A DNA stretch of 64,000 bases from Hymenobacter aerilatus. GTDB lineage: Bacteria > Bacteroidota > Bacteroidia > Cytophagales > Hymenobacteraceae. Positions 52,490-61,012 of this stretch are shown here, piece after piece. Both the position numbers and the translations under genes were made by a program. The notes beneath the pieces were generated by a model that did not search any database, was not told the origin of the DNA, and saw only the letters and a list, made by a program, of their open reading frames with translations. Where the stretch lies: assembly GCF_022921095.1 (NCBI RefSeq), contig NZ_CP095053.1:372001-436000 (forward strand), read 5' to 3'. Each line of letters opens with the position of its first letter. Position 1 is the first letter of the stretch.

Positions 52490-52588
52490 TCTTATTGAGG
52501 GTGCGGCCCGTATTTTGCGGGGCGGCGTACGGCTGCATGCTTTATTGGCGTTGTAGCCAGACGCTCGTTCATCTAATCTTCCTTTGCT

Positions 52589-53824
52589 TTGGCTCGTTCA
52601 AACATCTTTGCTGTTACCGCTGCCCGTCTGCTCGCGCTCATGGGTTTTTTCTTGCTGCTAGGCAGCAGCGCCGCGCAGGCGCAATACCAATTGCGCGGCT
52701 CTGTCCTCGATAAAGAAACTAAGGAGCCGATTCCCTTCGTGAGTATCGGTATTCCGGGCACGTCATTGGGTACGGCCAGCAACGCCGACGGCCAGTTTTT
52801 CCTGAACCTGCCGTCGCTGCCGCAGCGCGTCATTTTCTCCGAAATTGGTCACTTGCGCGATACGCTGGTGGTCACCAGCACGCAAAAGCCCTTTGAGGTG
52901 CTCTTGGGCTCAGCCACCGTGACGCTGCCCGAAGTGAAGGTAGGCAGCTATGCCTTTCAATTGGTAGACCGCGCCTATCGCCACATGGCTGAGAATTACG
53001 ACAAGAAATTTTACGGCAAGGCCTACTACCGGCAGGTGACGCGCATCGGCGCGGAGCCTACTGAGTTGCAGGAAATGATCTGGAACGTGAAGTCTAACAA
53101 CGCTCGGATTGAGGGAACCACCACAGCACAAGGGCGCTTTGCCGCCAAGCAGGCGCTGCTCAACTTCACCAACTTTTCCTTTAACACCAAAGGCTATGGC
53201 CTTTACAACCCCAATGCCGATAGCACCGTGTCGCTGGCTCTGCTGAGCCCGAATGCGGTGAAAAACTACTACGTGGAGCTACAGGGTATCTTGGAAAAAG
53301 GCGATGCCAATGTAGCTGAAATCACTTTCGAAACCCGCCCCGAGGTGGAAGGTTACCAGGCCAACGGCACCATCTGGGTTGATACGGATACCTACAAAGT
53401 GGTGCGCTTCACCATCACCTCGCCCAACTATACATCGGCTTCGCAAAACCCTACCTACAAGCTGAAAAACACGAAGTTGACGTTTGACCTCAGCTTTCAG
53501 AACACGCCCGACCCCGTGTCGCCGCTTGACTACATGAAGGTCAACCTAACGGCGGACGTACTGCGCCCCGGTACGCCTACCACCAAGCTCGACGTGTCGT
53601 CGTTCACTTTCTTCTACGACACCAACCGCAAGCCCACCGGTATTGCCTACGAGCGCGGCACCCTGGACGAAAAAGACCGCGAAACCATCCGCCAAGCCAA
53701 GTACGACCCCGAGTTTTGGGCCAACAACCCCGTAGTGCAGCGCACGCCGGTAGAGGATGAAGTAATTAAATCCTTCGAGCAGAAAGGCGCTTTTGGTACC
53801 ACCATCAAGCCCAAGCGGAAGTAA
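52589..53824 (+). CDS. Exported protein with carboxypeptidase-regulatory-like domain
   Basis: A 411-residue exported protein. The signal peptide (ARLLALMGFFLLLGSSAAQAQ) is followed by a carboxypeptidase-regulatory-like (Ig-fold) domain: QLRGSVLDKETKEPIPFVSI, LGTASNADGQFFLNLPSLP, VIFSEIGHLRDTL. The rest resembles a DUF5686-like fragment or outer-membrane-associated protein (VDRAYRHMAENYDKKFYGKA, GTIWVDTDTYKVVRFTI, KLTFDLSFQNT), though no close family is certain. The start is a TTG at 52589, the only one that keeps a complete signal peptide; ATG 52640 would leave only about 15 residues. Confidence 0.8.
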   Translation: MARSNIFAVTAARLLALMGFFLLLGSSAAQAQYQLRGSVLDKETKEPIPFVSIGIPGTSLGTASNADGQFFLNLPSLPQRVIFSEIGHLRDTLVVTSTQKPFEVLLGSATVTLPEVKVGSYAFQLVDRAYRHMAENYDKKFYGKAYYRQVTRIGAEPTELQEMIWNVKSNNARIEGTTTAQGRFAAKQALLNFTNFSFNTKGYGLYNPNADSTVSLALLSPNAVKNYYVELQGILEKGDANVAEITFETRPEVEGYQANGTIWVDTDTYKVVRFTITSPNYTSASQNPTYKLKNTKLTFDLSFQNTPDPVSPLDYMKVNLTADVLRPGTPTTKLDVSSFTFFYDTNRKPTGIAYERGTLDEKDRETIRQAKYDPEFWANNPVVQRTPVEDEVIKSFEQKGAFGTTIKPKRK

Positions 53825-53846
53825 GAGGGTAGGATAGAGTTTGTCC

Positions 53847-53966
53847 AAAAACCGCCTGTCCTCCTGAGCAGCGCGAAGGACCTTCTCACGCGTGAACAAC
53901 TATCGTAATAACGACTCGTTCTACCGTGAGAAGGTCCTTCGCAAGCTCAGGAGGACAGGCGGTTTT
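53847..53966. repeat. Intergenic inverted repeat with paired base changes
   Basis: AAAACCGCCTGTCCTCCTGA and on to GAAGGACCTTCTCACG pair with CGTGAGAAGGTCCTTCGC and CTCAGGAGGACAGGCGGTTT. The otherwise invariant GTCATCCTGAG is GTCCTCCTGAG here, and the opposite arm carries the matching CTCAGGAGGAC, so pairing is preserved. The right arm ends on the base before the GAF gene's stop codon. Confidence 0.92.
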
Positions 53967-56309
53967 CTAATTACTCTGTTCTTCTAACTTCACTCGTACC
54001 CGCAACGCGAGCAGGCCTTTCACGCCTTGCAGCTCTTCCAGCTCCAGCTCCTCTATCTCGGGTTCCAATAGGCCGCGGTCCTGGAGGTAATCGAGGTATT
54101 CTAAGTATTCGTCGGCTTCGCGCTGTTGGGCGTATACCAAGGCAATGCAACCGGGCTGCGTAAGTCGTTCGCCAGTGCCCAGAATTGTGGCCTTATCGAT
54201 GCGCTTTTTGATGATTTCGTAGCGGATGTTGTAGGCGCCGTCCACATCAAACTGGCGCTCGTCCTGCCGGAAGCGAATGGCCAGCGGCTGACCATGGATG
54301 AGGATAAGTTGCGTGGTATCGAGCGGCACGGGTAGGTGTGCCTTGAGGGCGGCGGTGCGGCGCGTAATTTCCACCATCACCAGCAACTGCCACAGGCGCA
54401 GGTTTTTCAGAAATACCAAGTCAAACGGCTTGTTCTCTACCAGCGACGCACCCACGTAGATGTTGTGCTCCACCCCATCGGTCTTGAAGCGCTGAAAGTA
54501 GTGCGGAAACATCTGTTGCGCTTTCTGCTCTTCCTCGTCGAGGTAGTCGCTTACCGTATCGTTGAGCAGGGTAATGCTGCGCTCAAACGCCTTGCGCCGC
54601 TTGTACAGAATGCCCAGCACAGGGTCGATGTTGTTCCAGTACTCCGCAATGACGGGGCGCAATTCTAACGTGTTCTGCGCGAAATACTCAAACAGGGGCT
54701 CTACCTCCGATTTCAACGAGTCGAAGATGCTCACCTCATCGCCCGAAACAATCCCCTGCTGCAACCGCTTCAGGTTTTTTTCCACGTAAAACTTCAGCTC
54801 ATCCAGAATAGGAAGCTGCTGAAACTCGGAAGCCTTTTTGAGCACTTTGTTGGCCAGTGTAAGGTGCTCAATCAGGTCGCCCTGCACGGCTTCGTTGCGG
54901 GCCGTGCTGCTGCCGCGAATGTCGCAGGAGCCATGCAGCGGATACACCTCCTGGAAGACAATATCCTCCATCTCAGCACTTTTGTTGCCGGCTTCAATCT
55001 TCTCCAGCAGGTTCAGAGCGGCGTCGTTGAAGCGCCACTCCATAGTAGGATGCAGGGCCGTAAACTTCTCCTTCACAATGGCTTGCACGCGGTTTTGCAT
55101 GTCCTCGGCATTGCGCTTCACGGCCACCGCAAACAGCGGCACAAACTGATTCACCTTTTCCAAGCTGAATTCGTCTAGGTCACCCACATTAGGGGAGCCC
55201 AGCTCCAGCAGGCCCACGGTATCGTCGCCGTAGGGTAGGAGGGCCAGGATGGCGCTTTTGATACCGATGCTACGGATCTGCTGTCGCAAGTCTTCCGGAA
55301 TATCAGCCGTTTCTACGTTTTCCAGAATCAGTGGCTGGCGGTCCTGCAACAGTTGGGAGTAGATTTGGTGAAAACCCGCGCCGGCCTGTTGGTTGTTGAG
55401 CTGCTTGGTTAGGAAGCTGTGGTTGATTTTGCGGCCGAAGTCCACAAAAGCCTGCTTGTTCTCGTCGTAGGCGGCAATGCCCAGCTGCAAAAACGGCCGC
55501 TTAAACAGCACCCGCAGCTTCTCTTGAATCTGCTCCAGCCGGTCGGAGGCCTGCAACACGTCGCGCTCCAGCAAGTCGTACTTCAATTCCGACAGGATTT
55601 CCTGGTCCGTCACGTCCACCAAGTGCAGGATGTTGAAGCCTTCCAACTCGAAGCGCTCGGGCGGCAGCAGCTCCCGCCACAAATCCTGGCGGTGCATATT
55701 GTGCAGCAGCAAATCAATCTGCTCTTCAGTCAGCTCGGGCCGCTCACCTACCAGCTTTACATTCAGGAAGGTGGAGTTAAAATCGACGCCGTAGTGCCGG
55801 TACAGGCCGATGCTATAATCGGGTACCGTAAACACCAGCGTATCGTTCTTTGGTAGCTCTACATCGTATATCTTGCTCAGGATGAGATGATAGGCCATGC
55901 GCGCCAGATATATTTCCATATGGCGGCTGTCGATGTTGAGCGGCTGCTTGATGATGTCGTTGGCATTCAGCAGCACCTCCCCAAACAAAGGCGTATAGTA
56001 GAAGCTGCGGCGCTGAAACGGCGGAACAGCCCCGCTGATATCCGTGGAGAAGGAAGCCGGCGGAAACACGGCCATCATCAGCGTTTCAATCAGGTGGCAA
56101 CCACATTCTACGGCATGAGGGTCCGTAATAGGGCCATGTGCCCAGGGCTCTTGGGCCACCTGCTCGCCAATACTACGAGCCAATTGTGCGAGGCCAGCGT
56201 TTGAATCGTTTTCCCGGCTTTTCCAGTACGTAATCAGCGGTTCTAGGCTGAGCGTAGTGTGGAAAGGGAAAATAGTACTTTCGATGGGGGAGACGAGTTC
56301 TTTCAGCAT
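53967..56309 (-). CDS. Large GAF-domain protein of unknown function
   Basis: A 780-residue cytoplasmic protein without a signal peptide or membrane helix. A GAF domain is likely near residues 285-405 (LRQQIRSIGIKSAILALLPY, GDDTVGLLELGSPN, FVPLFAVAVKRNAEDM). The flanking regions are helical and show no known catalytic domain: an N-terminal half with LFGEVLLNANDIIKQPLNID, and a C-terminal half with LHGSCDIRGSSTARNEAVQG, WNNIDPVLGILYKRRKAFER and DERQFDVDGAYNIRYEIIKK. No kinase, cyclase or GGDEF motif is seen. I believe this is a conserved Bacteroidota family, but its role is unknown. Confidence 0.85.
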   Translation of the reverse strand: MLKELVSPIESTIFPFHTTLSLEPLITYWKSRENDSNAGLAQLARSIGEQVAQEPWAHGPITDPHAVECGCHLIETLMMAVFPPASFSTDISGAVPPFQRRSFYYTPLFGEVLLNANDIIKQPLNIDSRHMEIYLARMAYHLILSKIYDVELPKNDTLVFTVPDYSIGLYRHYGVDFNSTFLNVKLVGERPELTEEQIDLLLHNMHRQDLWRELLPPERFELEGFNILHLVDVTDQEILSELKYDLLERDVLQASDRLEQIQEKLRVLFKRPFLQLGIAAYDENKQAFVDFGRKINHSFLTKQLNNQQAGAGFHQIYSQLLQDRQPLILENVETADIPEDLRQQIRSIGIKSAILALLPYGDDTVGLLELGSPNVGDLDEFSLEKVNQFVPLFAVAVKRNAEDMQNRVQAIVKEKFTALHPTMEWRFNDAALNLLEKIEAGNKSAEMEDIVFQEVYPLHGSCDIRGSSTARNEAVQGDLIEHLTLANKVLKKASEFQQLPILDELKFYVEKNLKRLQQGIVSGDEVSIFDSLKSEVEPLFEYFAQNTLELRPVIAEYWNNIDPVLGILYKRRKAFERSITLLNDTVSDYLDEEEQKAQQMFPHYFQRFKTDGVEHNIYVGASLVENKPFDLVFLKNLRLWQLLVMVEITRRTAALKAHLPVPLDTTQLILIHGQPLAIRFRQDERQFDVDGAYNIRYEIIKKRIDKATILGTGERLTQPGCIALVYAQQREADEYLEYLDYLQDRGLLEPEIEELELEELQGVKGLLALRVRVKLEEQSN

Positions 56310-56386
56310 ATCGGTTTCCGTAGGCAGGCCACTAGTAGAGTAGCTGTACTATATACGAAGAAACCGTGCAGTTCGCCTACCCTCAG

Positions 56387-56947
56387 TTAGGGTACTAGCG
56401 GAGCATAGGATATTTTGTTGAGGTCGATGCCGGATTGTAGCGTTCTGCCGTTATAAAGATCTATGGTTTTAAGCGTATTCATGTAATAAGTGCAGCAGCC
56501 ATCTTCATCGTTGAACCCGCCTTGCAATTGGACGTTTGTAATATCGAAACGCAGTACTTTAGTTTTGCCAGTGGTATCAGCCGGATTCGGCGTGTAAATC
56601 TCGTACGTGTAAGCATTGAGCTTACGGTTAGCCGTGGCTACAAACGGGGTATTATTACCGATGGCGAGGTTGCGGTTTGTCGATGAATCAGCGGCTGTGC
56701 TTATCAACCGAGCAGTATCGCGCACTGGAGGGCCAGGAGTAGGTGTTGGAATAGCGTTGGGCTTAGGCGTATAAGTTCGGACGATATACACGGTTTCAAT
56801 AGCTTCGTCTGTCACCGAAGGTGCAAACCGAAAAAATAGCGTATCAGCATTCTTTTCCCGATTATCACAGGCGACGCTGCCGCAGCAGGCCGCCGTAGCA
56901 AAAGCAAGAAGAGAAAGAAACAGCCAGGAAAAGGAGGTGCGTAGCAT
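56387..56947 (-). CDS. Lipoprotein of unknown function
   Basis: A 186-residue lipoprotein. The signal peptide ends LLAFATAACCGSVACD; either of the two adjacent cysteines could be lipidated. The mature part is soluble and beta-rich, with a Pro-rich loop (KPNAIPTPTPGPPVRD) and repeated strands (ETVYIVRTY, YTYEIYTPN, VLRFDITNVQLQGGFNDEDG). Four further cysteines might form disulfides. No known family is recognised. ATG 56947 gives the proper signal, although the frame is open to 57073. Confidence 0.8.
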   Translation of the reverse strand: MLRTSFSWLFLSLLAFATAACCGSVACDNREKNADTLFFRFAPSVTDEAIETVYIVRTYTPKPNAIPTPTPGPPVRDTARLISTAADSSTNRNLAIGNNTPFVATANRKLNAYTYEIYTPNPADTTGKTKVLRFDITNVQLQGGFNDEDGCCTYYMNTLKTIDLYNGRTLQSGIDLNKISYAPLVP

Positions 56948-57044
56948 AACAGGACAAAGATAAGCAGCCGGTGCCGGATGCCTATGTACGTTGCAGAGGT
57001 AAGGATTATTGCTTCGGCACGCCACTGTTCTGTCAGTAAGGGTA

Positions 57045-57103
57045 GTCAAGAAACACCAGCGCCGCCCCAACAATCGTCGGGGCGGCGCTGGTGTTTCTTG
57101 ACA
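57045..57103 (-). terminator. Strong hairpin after the second lipoprotein gene
   Basis: GTCAAGAAACACCAGCGCCG then CCCC and its exact complement form a 24-base stem with a short loop, about 15 bases past the stop at 57118. No clear T run follows, so it may also act as a stabiliser. Confidence 0.65.
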
Positions 57104-57117
57104 AGCGGCAGTAATTA

Positions 57118-57759
57118 TTAATAAGCTGCGCCAATAATGGTTTCTACTGGGCCCGTGTGCAGCAGCTGCTGGCGCAGGGTGTCAGCATCTTCGGCCAGCT
57201 GCGGACGAATCTGGCTGAGCGCCTGCCGCAGGGCTTCTACGTCGGCCAGGCGCGGGGCCTTGCTCTGAGAGTAGCCGTGGTACATGGCCACCCGCACGTT
57301 CGACTTACCCGAGCCGGTGTAAGTGCCCAGCACGTGGCCTTGGGCATCCATAATCTGTACTTCAGCCTGAATATCGGTGCAGTAGTTTTCGAGGGGTAGG
57401 CCCAGCAAGCTGGGGGTCAGCAACGTTAGCATCTGTAAGGCCTGAAAGCCCTTGCCCTTGCGCGTAACGTCGGCCTTAATTACTTGCAATTTGGCGTAGC
57501 CGAATACTGTGCTATCAGTGGGCTCTAGCACGTTGCGCTTCATCTCCGTATCGAACAGCTTCTCGGGGTCGTCGGGGTAGGCGCCTTCGGTAGCCATTAG
57601 CGGGCCGGGGTCTACGGCCAGCTCTAGTGCTGGCAACCGGTTTTCGATGATGTTGACCTCGCTTTTTGCCATAATCTGGCTAGCTGAGCGGCAGCCGATA
57701 AGCAGCAGCGTGAGCGGTAAGATCAAATGCAAAGAGCGAGAAACCAGAGAAGAGTACAT
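57118..57759 (-). CDS. Lipoprotein of unknown function
   Basis: A 213-residue lipoprotein with signal peptide LHLILPLTLLLIGCRSASQ. The mature part is mixed alpha/beta: LQVIKADVTRKGKGFQALQM, a hydrophobic segment LTLLTPSLLGLPLENYCTDI, then AEVQIMDAQGHVLGTYTGSG, which looks like a beta-hairpin typical of proteins that hold a lipid or peptide. A helical end (EALRQALSQIRPQLAEDADT) follows. No family is recognised. ATG 57759 starts the signal. Confidence 0.82.
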   Translation of the reverse strand: MYSSLVSRSLHLILPLTLLLIGCRSASQIMAKSEVNIIENRLPALELAVDPGPLMATEGAYPDDPEKLFDTEMKRNVLEPTDSTVFGYAKLQVIKADVTRKGKGFQALQMLTLLTPSLLGLPLENYCTDIQAEVQIMDAQGHVLGTYTGSGKSNVRVAMYHGYSQSKAPRLADVEALRQALSQIRPQLAEDADTLRQQLLHTGPVETIIGAAY

Positions 57760-57979
57760 AGTTCAGGCGAATAGAAGGTCGAAGATAGAAACTCTCTACG
57801 CACCTTGTATGCCAGCCCTTTACGTATCAGATAGATTGTTTAATACTTAAAAATTAATATTTGATAAGTGCAAAGTATAGTATGACTTTTTCGATACAGG
57901 GTAGGATTCGGACTTAAGACGCTTTTCCATTTGGAAATCGGACCGTCCCTATTCAATTAAGCATCAACTAGAAATGCGA

Positions 57980-58024
57980 AACGCTCCCTCAGTCACCGGA
58001 AAGCCCGATTGAATGAGGGAGCGT
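57980..58024 (-). terminator. Probable terminator after the symporter gene
   Basis: ACGCTCCCTCA and TGAGGGAGCGT pair across a 22-base loop, starting about 20 bases after the stop codon at 58044. On the minus strand the stem is followed by TTCGCATTTC, so the T run is weak. Confidence 0.5.
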
Positions 58025-58043
58025 ATGGAGGCGGCAAACAAGA

Positions 58044-59465
58044 CTAGTGGCCTGAATGAGCCAGTGTGCTATCGGCTTCGGCCAGTTCCGTTACGGGCTC
58101 CGGGGCCACGTAATTGTCGATAAACTCACCTTCCCAGCGGGCTACCACCGCCGAGGCTAGGCAGTTGCCCATCACGTTTACGGCGGTACGGGCCATATCC
58201 ATTAGCGCATCGATACCGAGGATGATGAAGACCGGCCAAGAGGGTAGATTGAAGGAAGAAACGGTAGCCAGCAGAATAACCAGGGAAGCGCGCGGCACGC
58301 CGGCCACGCCTTTGCTGGTGAGCATTAGCGTAAACACCATCACCAACTGCTGCCCAAGCGACAGCTCGATACCTGCGGCCTGGGCTACAAAAATGGCCGC
58401 CAGAGACAGGTAGAGGGTAGTGCCATCGAGGTTGAACGAATAGCCCGTGGGCATCACGAAGGCTACAATGCGGCGCGGTACGCCCACGCTTTCCATGGCC
58501 TCCATGGCGCGGGGTAGGGCAGCTTCGGAGGAGGTAGTAGCGAAGGCAATACTAACCGGCTCGGCAATAGCCGACACAATGCGCTTTACGGGCAGGCGCG
58601 CGATAAGGGCCACGGGTAGCAGGATCAGCAGCAGGAAGGCTATAAGGGCGCCGTAGAGTGTGAGCAGCAGTTGAAAGGCATTTACCAACGGTCCGAAGCC
58701 CATCTTGCCCACCGTGTAGGCCAAGGCGCCGCCTACCCCAAAGGGAGCAAAAAACATGACCACGTTGGTGAATTTAAACATCACCTCCGATAGGCTTTCT
58801 GTCCAGCTGAGCATGGGTTGCCGGTGCTTGGAGGGCACCATGGCCAGACCAATGGCGAAAATGATGGCGAAGATAACCACCTGCAACACCTGTCCCTCGG
58901 CCACCGACTTGGCAATATTCTCGGGGAAAATATGCAGGATAATGTCGCTGGTGGTCTGGTTGACGGTTTCCAGCTTTTCGGTGTCGGCGGCAATAGCGCC
59001 GCGGTTGATGCCCGCTCCGGCCTGCGTGAGGTTGATAGCCGCCAGCCCGATAAACAGCGCGAAGGTGGTAACTATCTCAAAGTATATCAGCGCTTTCACG
59101 CCCATGCGCCCTACCTGCTTCAGGTCGGCGTGGCCGGCAATACCTACTACTAGGGTGGCGAATACCAGCGGGGCAATAATCGTTTTTACTAAGCGCAGGA
59201 AGGCGTCGCTGAGCACCTTCATGTTGACGGCTGCCGCTGGGAAGTCGTGCCCAAACTCGGCTCCCACAAACATGCTGACTACAATCCAGAACGTGAGTGA
59301 GCGGCGGCGGGCTGCCAGTACGCCCAGCGCTACCAAGGCCAGCCAGCGTGCCACCAGGGGCACAACCGGAGCCAGCGTGAGCCAGCCGTACGCTTGACCG
59401 GCCGTGAGCAGGCCGGCTAGTAGAAATAAAACGAGGGTGAGTAGAACCAGGGGAGAAAACTTCAT
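58044..59465 (-). CDS. Dicarboxylate/amino acid:cation symporter (DAACS family)
   Basis: A 473-residue inner-membrane transporter that imports C4-dicarboxylates or acidic amino acids with Na+ or H+. Signature blocks: FLRLVKTIIAPLVFATLVVG, AFATTSSEAALPRAMEAMES (the hairpin 1 serine-rich motif), MPTGYSFNLDGTTLYLSLAA and the GIDALMDMARTAVNVMGN segment near the end, which binds substrate. The arrangement matches GltP and DctA. The N-terminus has an extra 70 hydrophobic residues compared with the short forms. ATG 59465 is used; a TTG three codons upstream is in frame. An exact -7 element lies 41 bases upstream of the start codon. Confidence 0.94.
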   Translation of the reverse strand: MKFSPLVLLTLVLFLLAGLLTAGQAYGWLTLAPVVPLVARWLALVALGVLAARRRSLTFWIVVSMFVGAEFGHDFPAAAVNMKVLSDAFLRLVKTIIAPLVFATLVVGIAGHADLKQVGRMGVKALIYFEIVTTFALFIGLAAINLTQAGAGINRGAIAADTEKLETVNQTTSDIILHIFPENIAKSVAEGQVLQVVIFAIIFAIGLAMVPSKHRQPMLSWTESLSEVMFKFTNVVMFFAPFGVGGALAYTVGKMGFGPLVNAFQLLLTLYGALIAFLLLILLPVALIARLPVKRIVSAIAEPVSIAFATTSSEAALPRAMEAMESVGVPRRIVAFVMPTGYSFNLDGTTLYLSLAAIFVAQAAGIELSLGQQLVMVFTLMLTSKGVAGVPRASLVILLATVSSFNLPSWPVFIILGIDALMDMARTAVNVMGNCLASAVVARWEGEFIDNYVAPEPVTELAEADSTLAHSGH

Positions 59466-59505
59466 CAGCAGCAAAAAAGGAAAATACTTGGCGACGGAAA
59501 GTCAG

Positions 59506-59513
59506 CAAATATA
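59506..59513 (-). promoter_or_regulatory. Consensus -7 element (TATATTTG) of the symporter gene
   Basis: TATATTTG on the minus strand is an exact TAnnTTTG match, about 40 bases before ATG 59465, giving a leader of about 34 bases. Confidence 0.5.
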
Positions 59514-59543
59514 CTCCTTTGCGCGTGGCGCCCCAGCACTCGG

Positions 59544-60710
59544 CTAGTGCCCAATCACAATCCGCCGCACAATAGTTTTGTTGGCCATCTGGAGGCGTAG
59601 CGTATACAGGCCGATGGGCACGTTGGGCGAAACCTGAACGTCGGGCTGGCCGGTGATGGGTAGGGGGGCACTATACGCCCGCACGCCACTGGCATCCCAT
59701 AGCTCTAGGGTGGCAGTTTGGGGTAGGGCCGGCTGCACGCGCAAGTAGAAGGTGCCGTTGTTGGGAACAGGATACAGGCTTACTTGTAGCGGCACCTCTT
59801 TCACCTCCACTGCTTTGATAGGGGAATACACAGCCTGGGTACCGCAAAGCTGGCGCAAGCGGTAGTAGGTGGTGCCTAGCGGAGCACGCTGATCAATCAG
59901 GTCGTAGGTGTGGGCCTGCGTGGATGTGCCGGCGCCAGCCAGGCTACCAATTTCCTCAAACGTAACGCCATCGGAGGAGCGCTCTACTACAAAGGATTTG
60001 CTGTGGTGCTCCGTGGCGGTGGTCCAATGCAGTTGCACTTGCTGGCCTACACTGTTCAGCTCAAACTCGGTGAGGACAGGAGAGGGGTTGCCGTTTCTAT
60101 TAGTATATAATACGCCGTTGGGGACCACTTGCTGTATCATGTCGGGGCCGTCGTAGCGCAGTACCAGCCCCTGGCTGCCACCATGCTCGCCGTAGAATAC
60201 CCGTATGGTATGAAAACCAGCACTGAGCTTTTTGGTGGCCGTGGCCTCGCGGTAGCCGTGCGCGTCGCCAACATTGACGACCGTAGGCTGCGTGTCCTGA
60301 TCAAACCAAACGGAAGCGGCATCGTCGGAACCGAGGTAGAACGTGTAGGTGCCGCCCGTGAGAGCATATAGCTTACCAGTATACGTAGCGCTGAACTCGT
60401 CAGGGTTGCCGGGGGAGTTGTAGACGGCTACATCGCCCACGTTGAACATATCCGTCTGCCCAAACGGAAAGTTTAGCTCATTCACGGCACGATTGACAAT
60501 ACCTGGCTTTGCTCGCGCAAAAAAAGACAAGTCATCGTAGAAATACCCCCGGTAATAGGTAGCCAATAAGCCCGCTTCGCAGTCAGTAGCTGGAGTAGTC
60601 TGACCCCACGTAAACAAAGGCGACAGAATACTTACGCAAAAGAATACAGATAATGCTATATACTTTGCTGATTGTAGCCAACGAAAAAAAGCGTAAAAGT
60701 TAATTTTCAT
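59544..60710 (-). CDS. T9SS-secreted PA14-domain protein
   Basis: A 388-residue secreted protein. A signal peptide (IALSVFFCVSILSPLFTWGQ) is followed by a PA14 domain at about 45-205 (EAGLLATYYRGYFYDD, TYTFYLGSDDAASVWFD, GFHTIRVFYGEHGGSQGLVL), a sandwich fold that often binds carbohydrates. A fibronectin-like segment (LTEFELNSVGQQVQLHWTTA, SFVVERSSDGVTFEEIG, YYRLRQL) and a T9SS sorting domain (VSLYPVPNNGTFYLRVQP, GLYTLRLQMANKTIVRR) follow. ATG 60710 starts the signal; the frame is open to 60794. It is likely an adhesin or glycan-binding protein. Confidence 0.88.
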   Translation of the reverse strand: MKINFYAFFRWLQSAKYIALSVFFCVSILSPLFTWGQTTPATDCEAGLLATYYRGYFYDDLSFFARAKPGIVNRAVNELNFPFGQTDMFNVGDVAVYNSPGNPDEFSATYTGKLYALTGGTYTFYLGSDDAASVWFDQDTQPTVVNVGDAHGYREATATKKLSAGFHTIRVFYGEHGGSQGLVLRYDGPDMIQQVVPNGVLYTNRNGNPSPVLTEFELNSVGQQVQLHWTTATEHHSKSFVVERSSDGVTFEEIGSLAGAGTSTQAHTYDLIDQRAPLGTTYYRLRQLCGTQAVYSPIKAVEVKEVPLQVSLYPVPNNGTFYLRVQPALPQTATLELWDASGVRAYSAPLPITGQPDVQVSPNVPIGLYTLRLQMANKTIVRRIVIGH

Positions 60711-61012
60711 AATCTGGGTGGAAAAGACGTAGAGGGCAGAAAACGGCAAACGTGAAGGAGTAAAAAGGCAAGCGAGAAACAACCCAAAATCCAACTATAT
60801 TATCTTGCAATTGTAATATTCCAACGCCACCTGCTGCCATATACGCACACCACTTTCTGAGGTTTAAAATTATGGCATTGCGAGGAAAAAGAAAGAAAAA
60901 TAAAGGCTAAATACTATTCACAAAGTAGAGAGCTTCTTTCCATAAAAAGGTTGCAGTTCTTTGTGAAACTCACCGCCCGCGCCCTGAATAAGTTTTCGTT
61001 TCCTCTGGTTAT
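60711..61012. other. AT-rich divergent intergenic region
   Basis: No gene is seen in about 300 bases between the PA14 gene and the divergent epimerase gene. Both promoters must lie here. On the plus strand TTGCAGTTCTTTGTG near 60951 resembles a promoter but does not fit the consensus closely. Confidence 0.5.
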
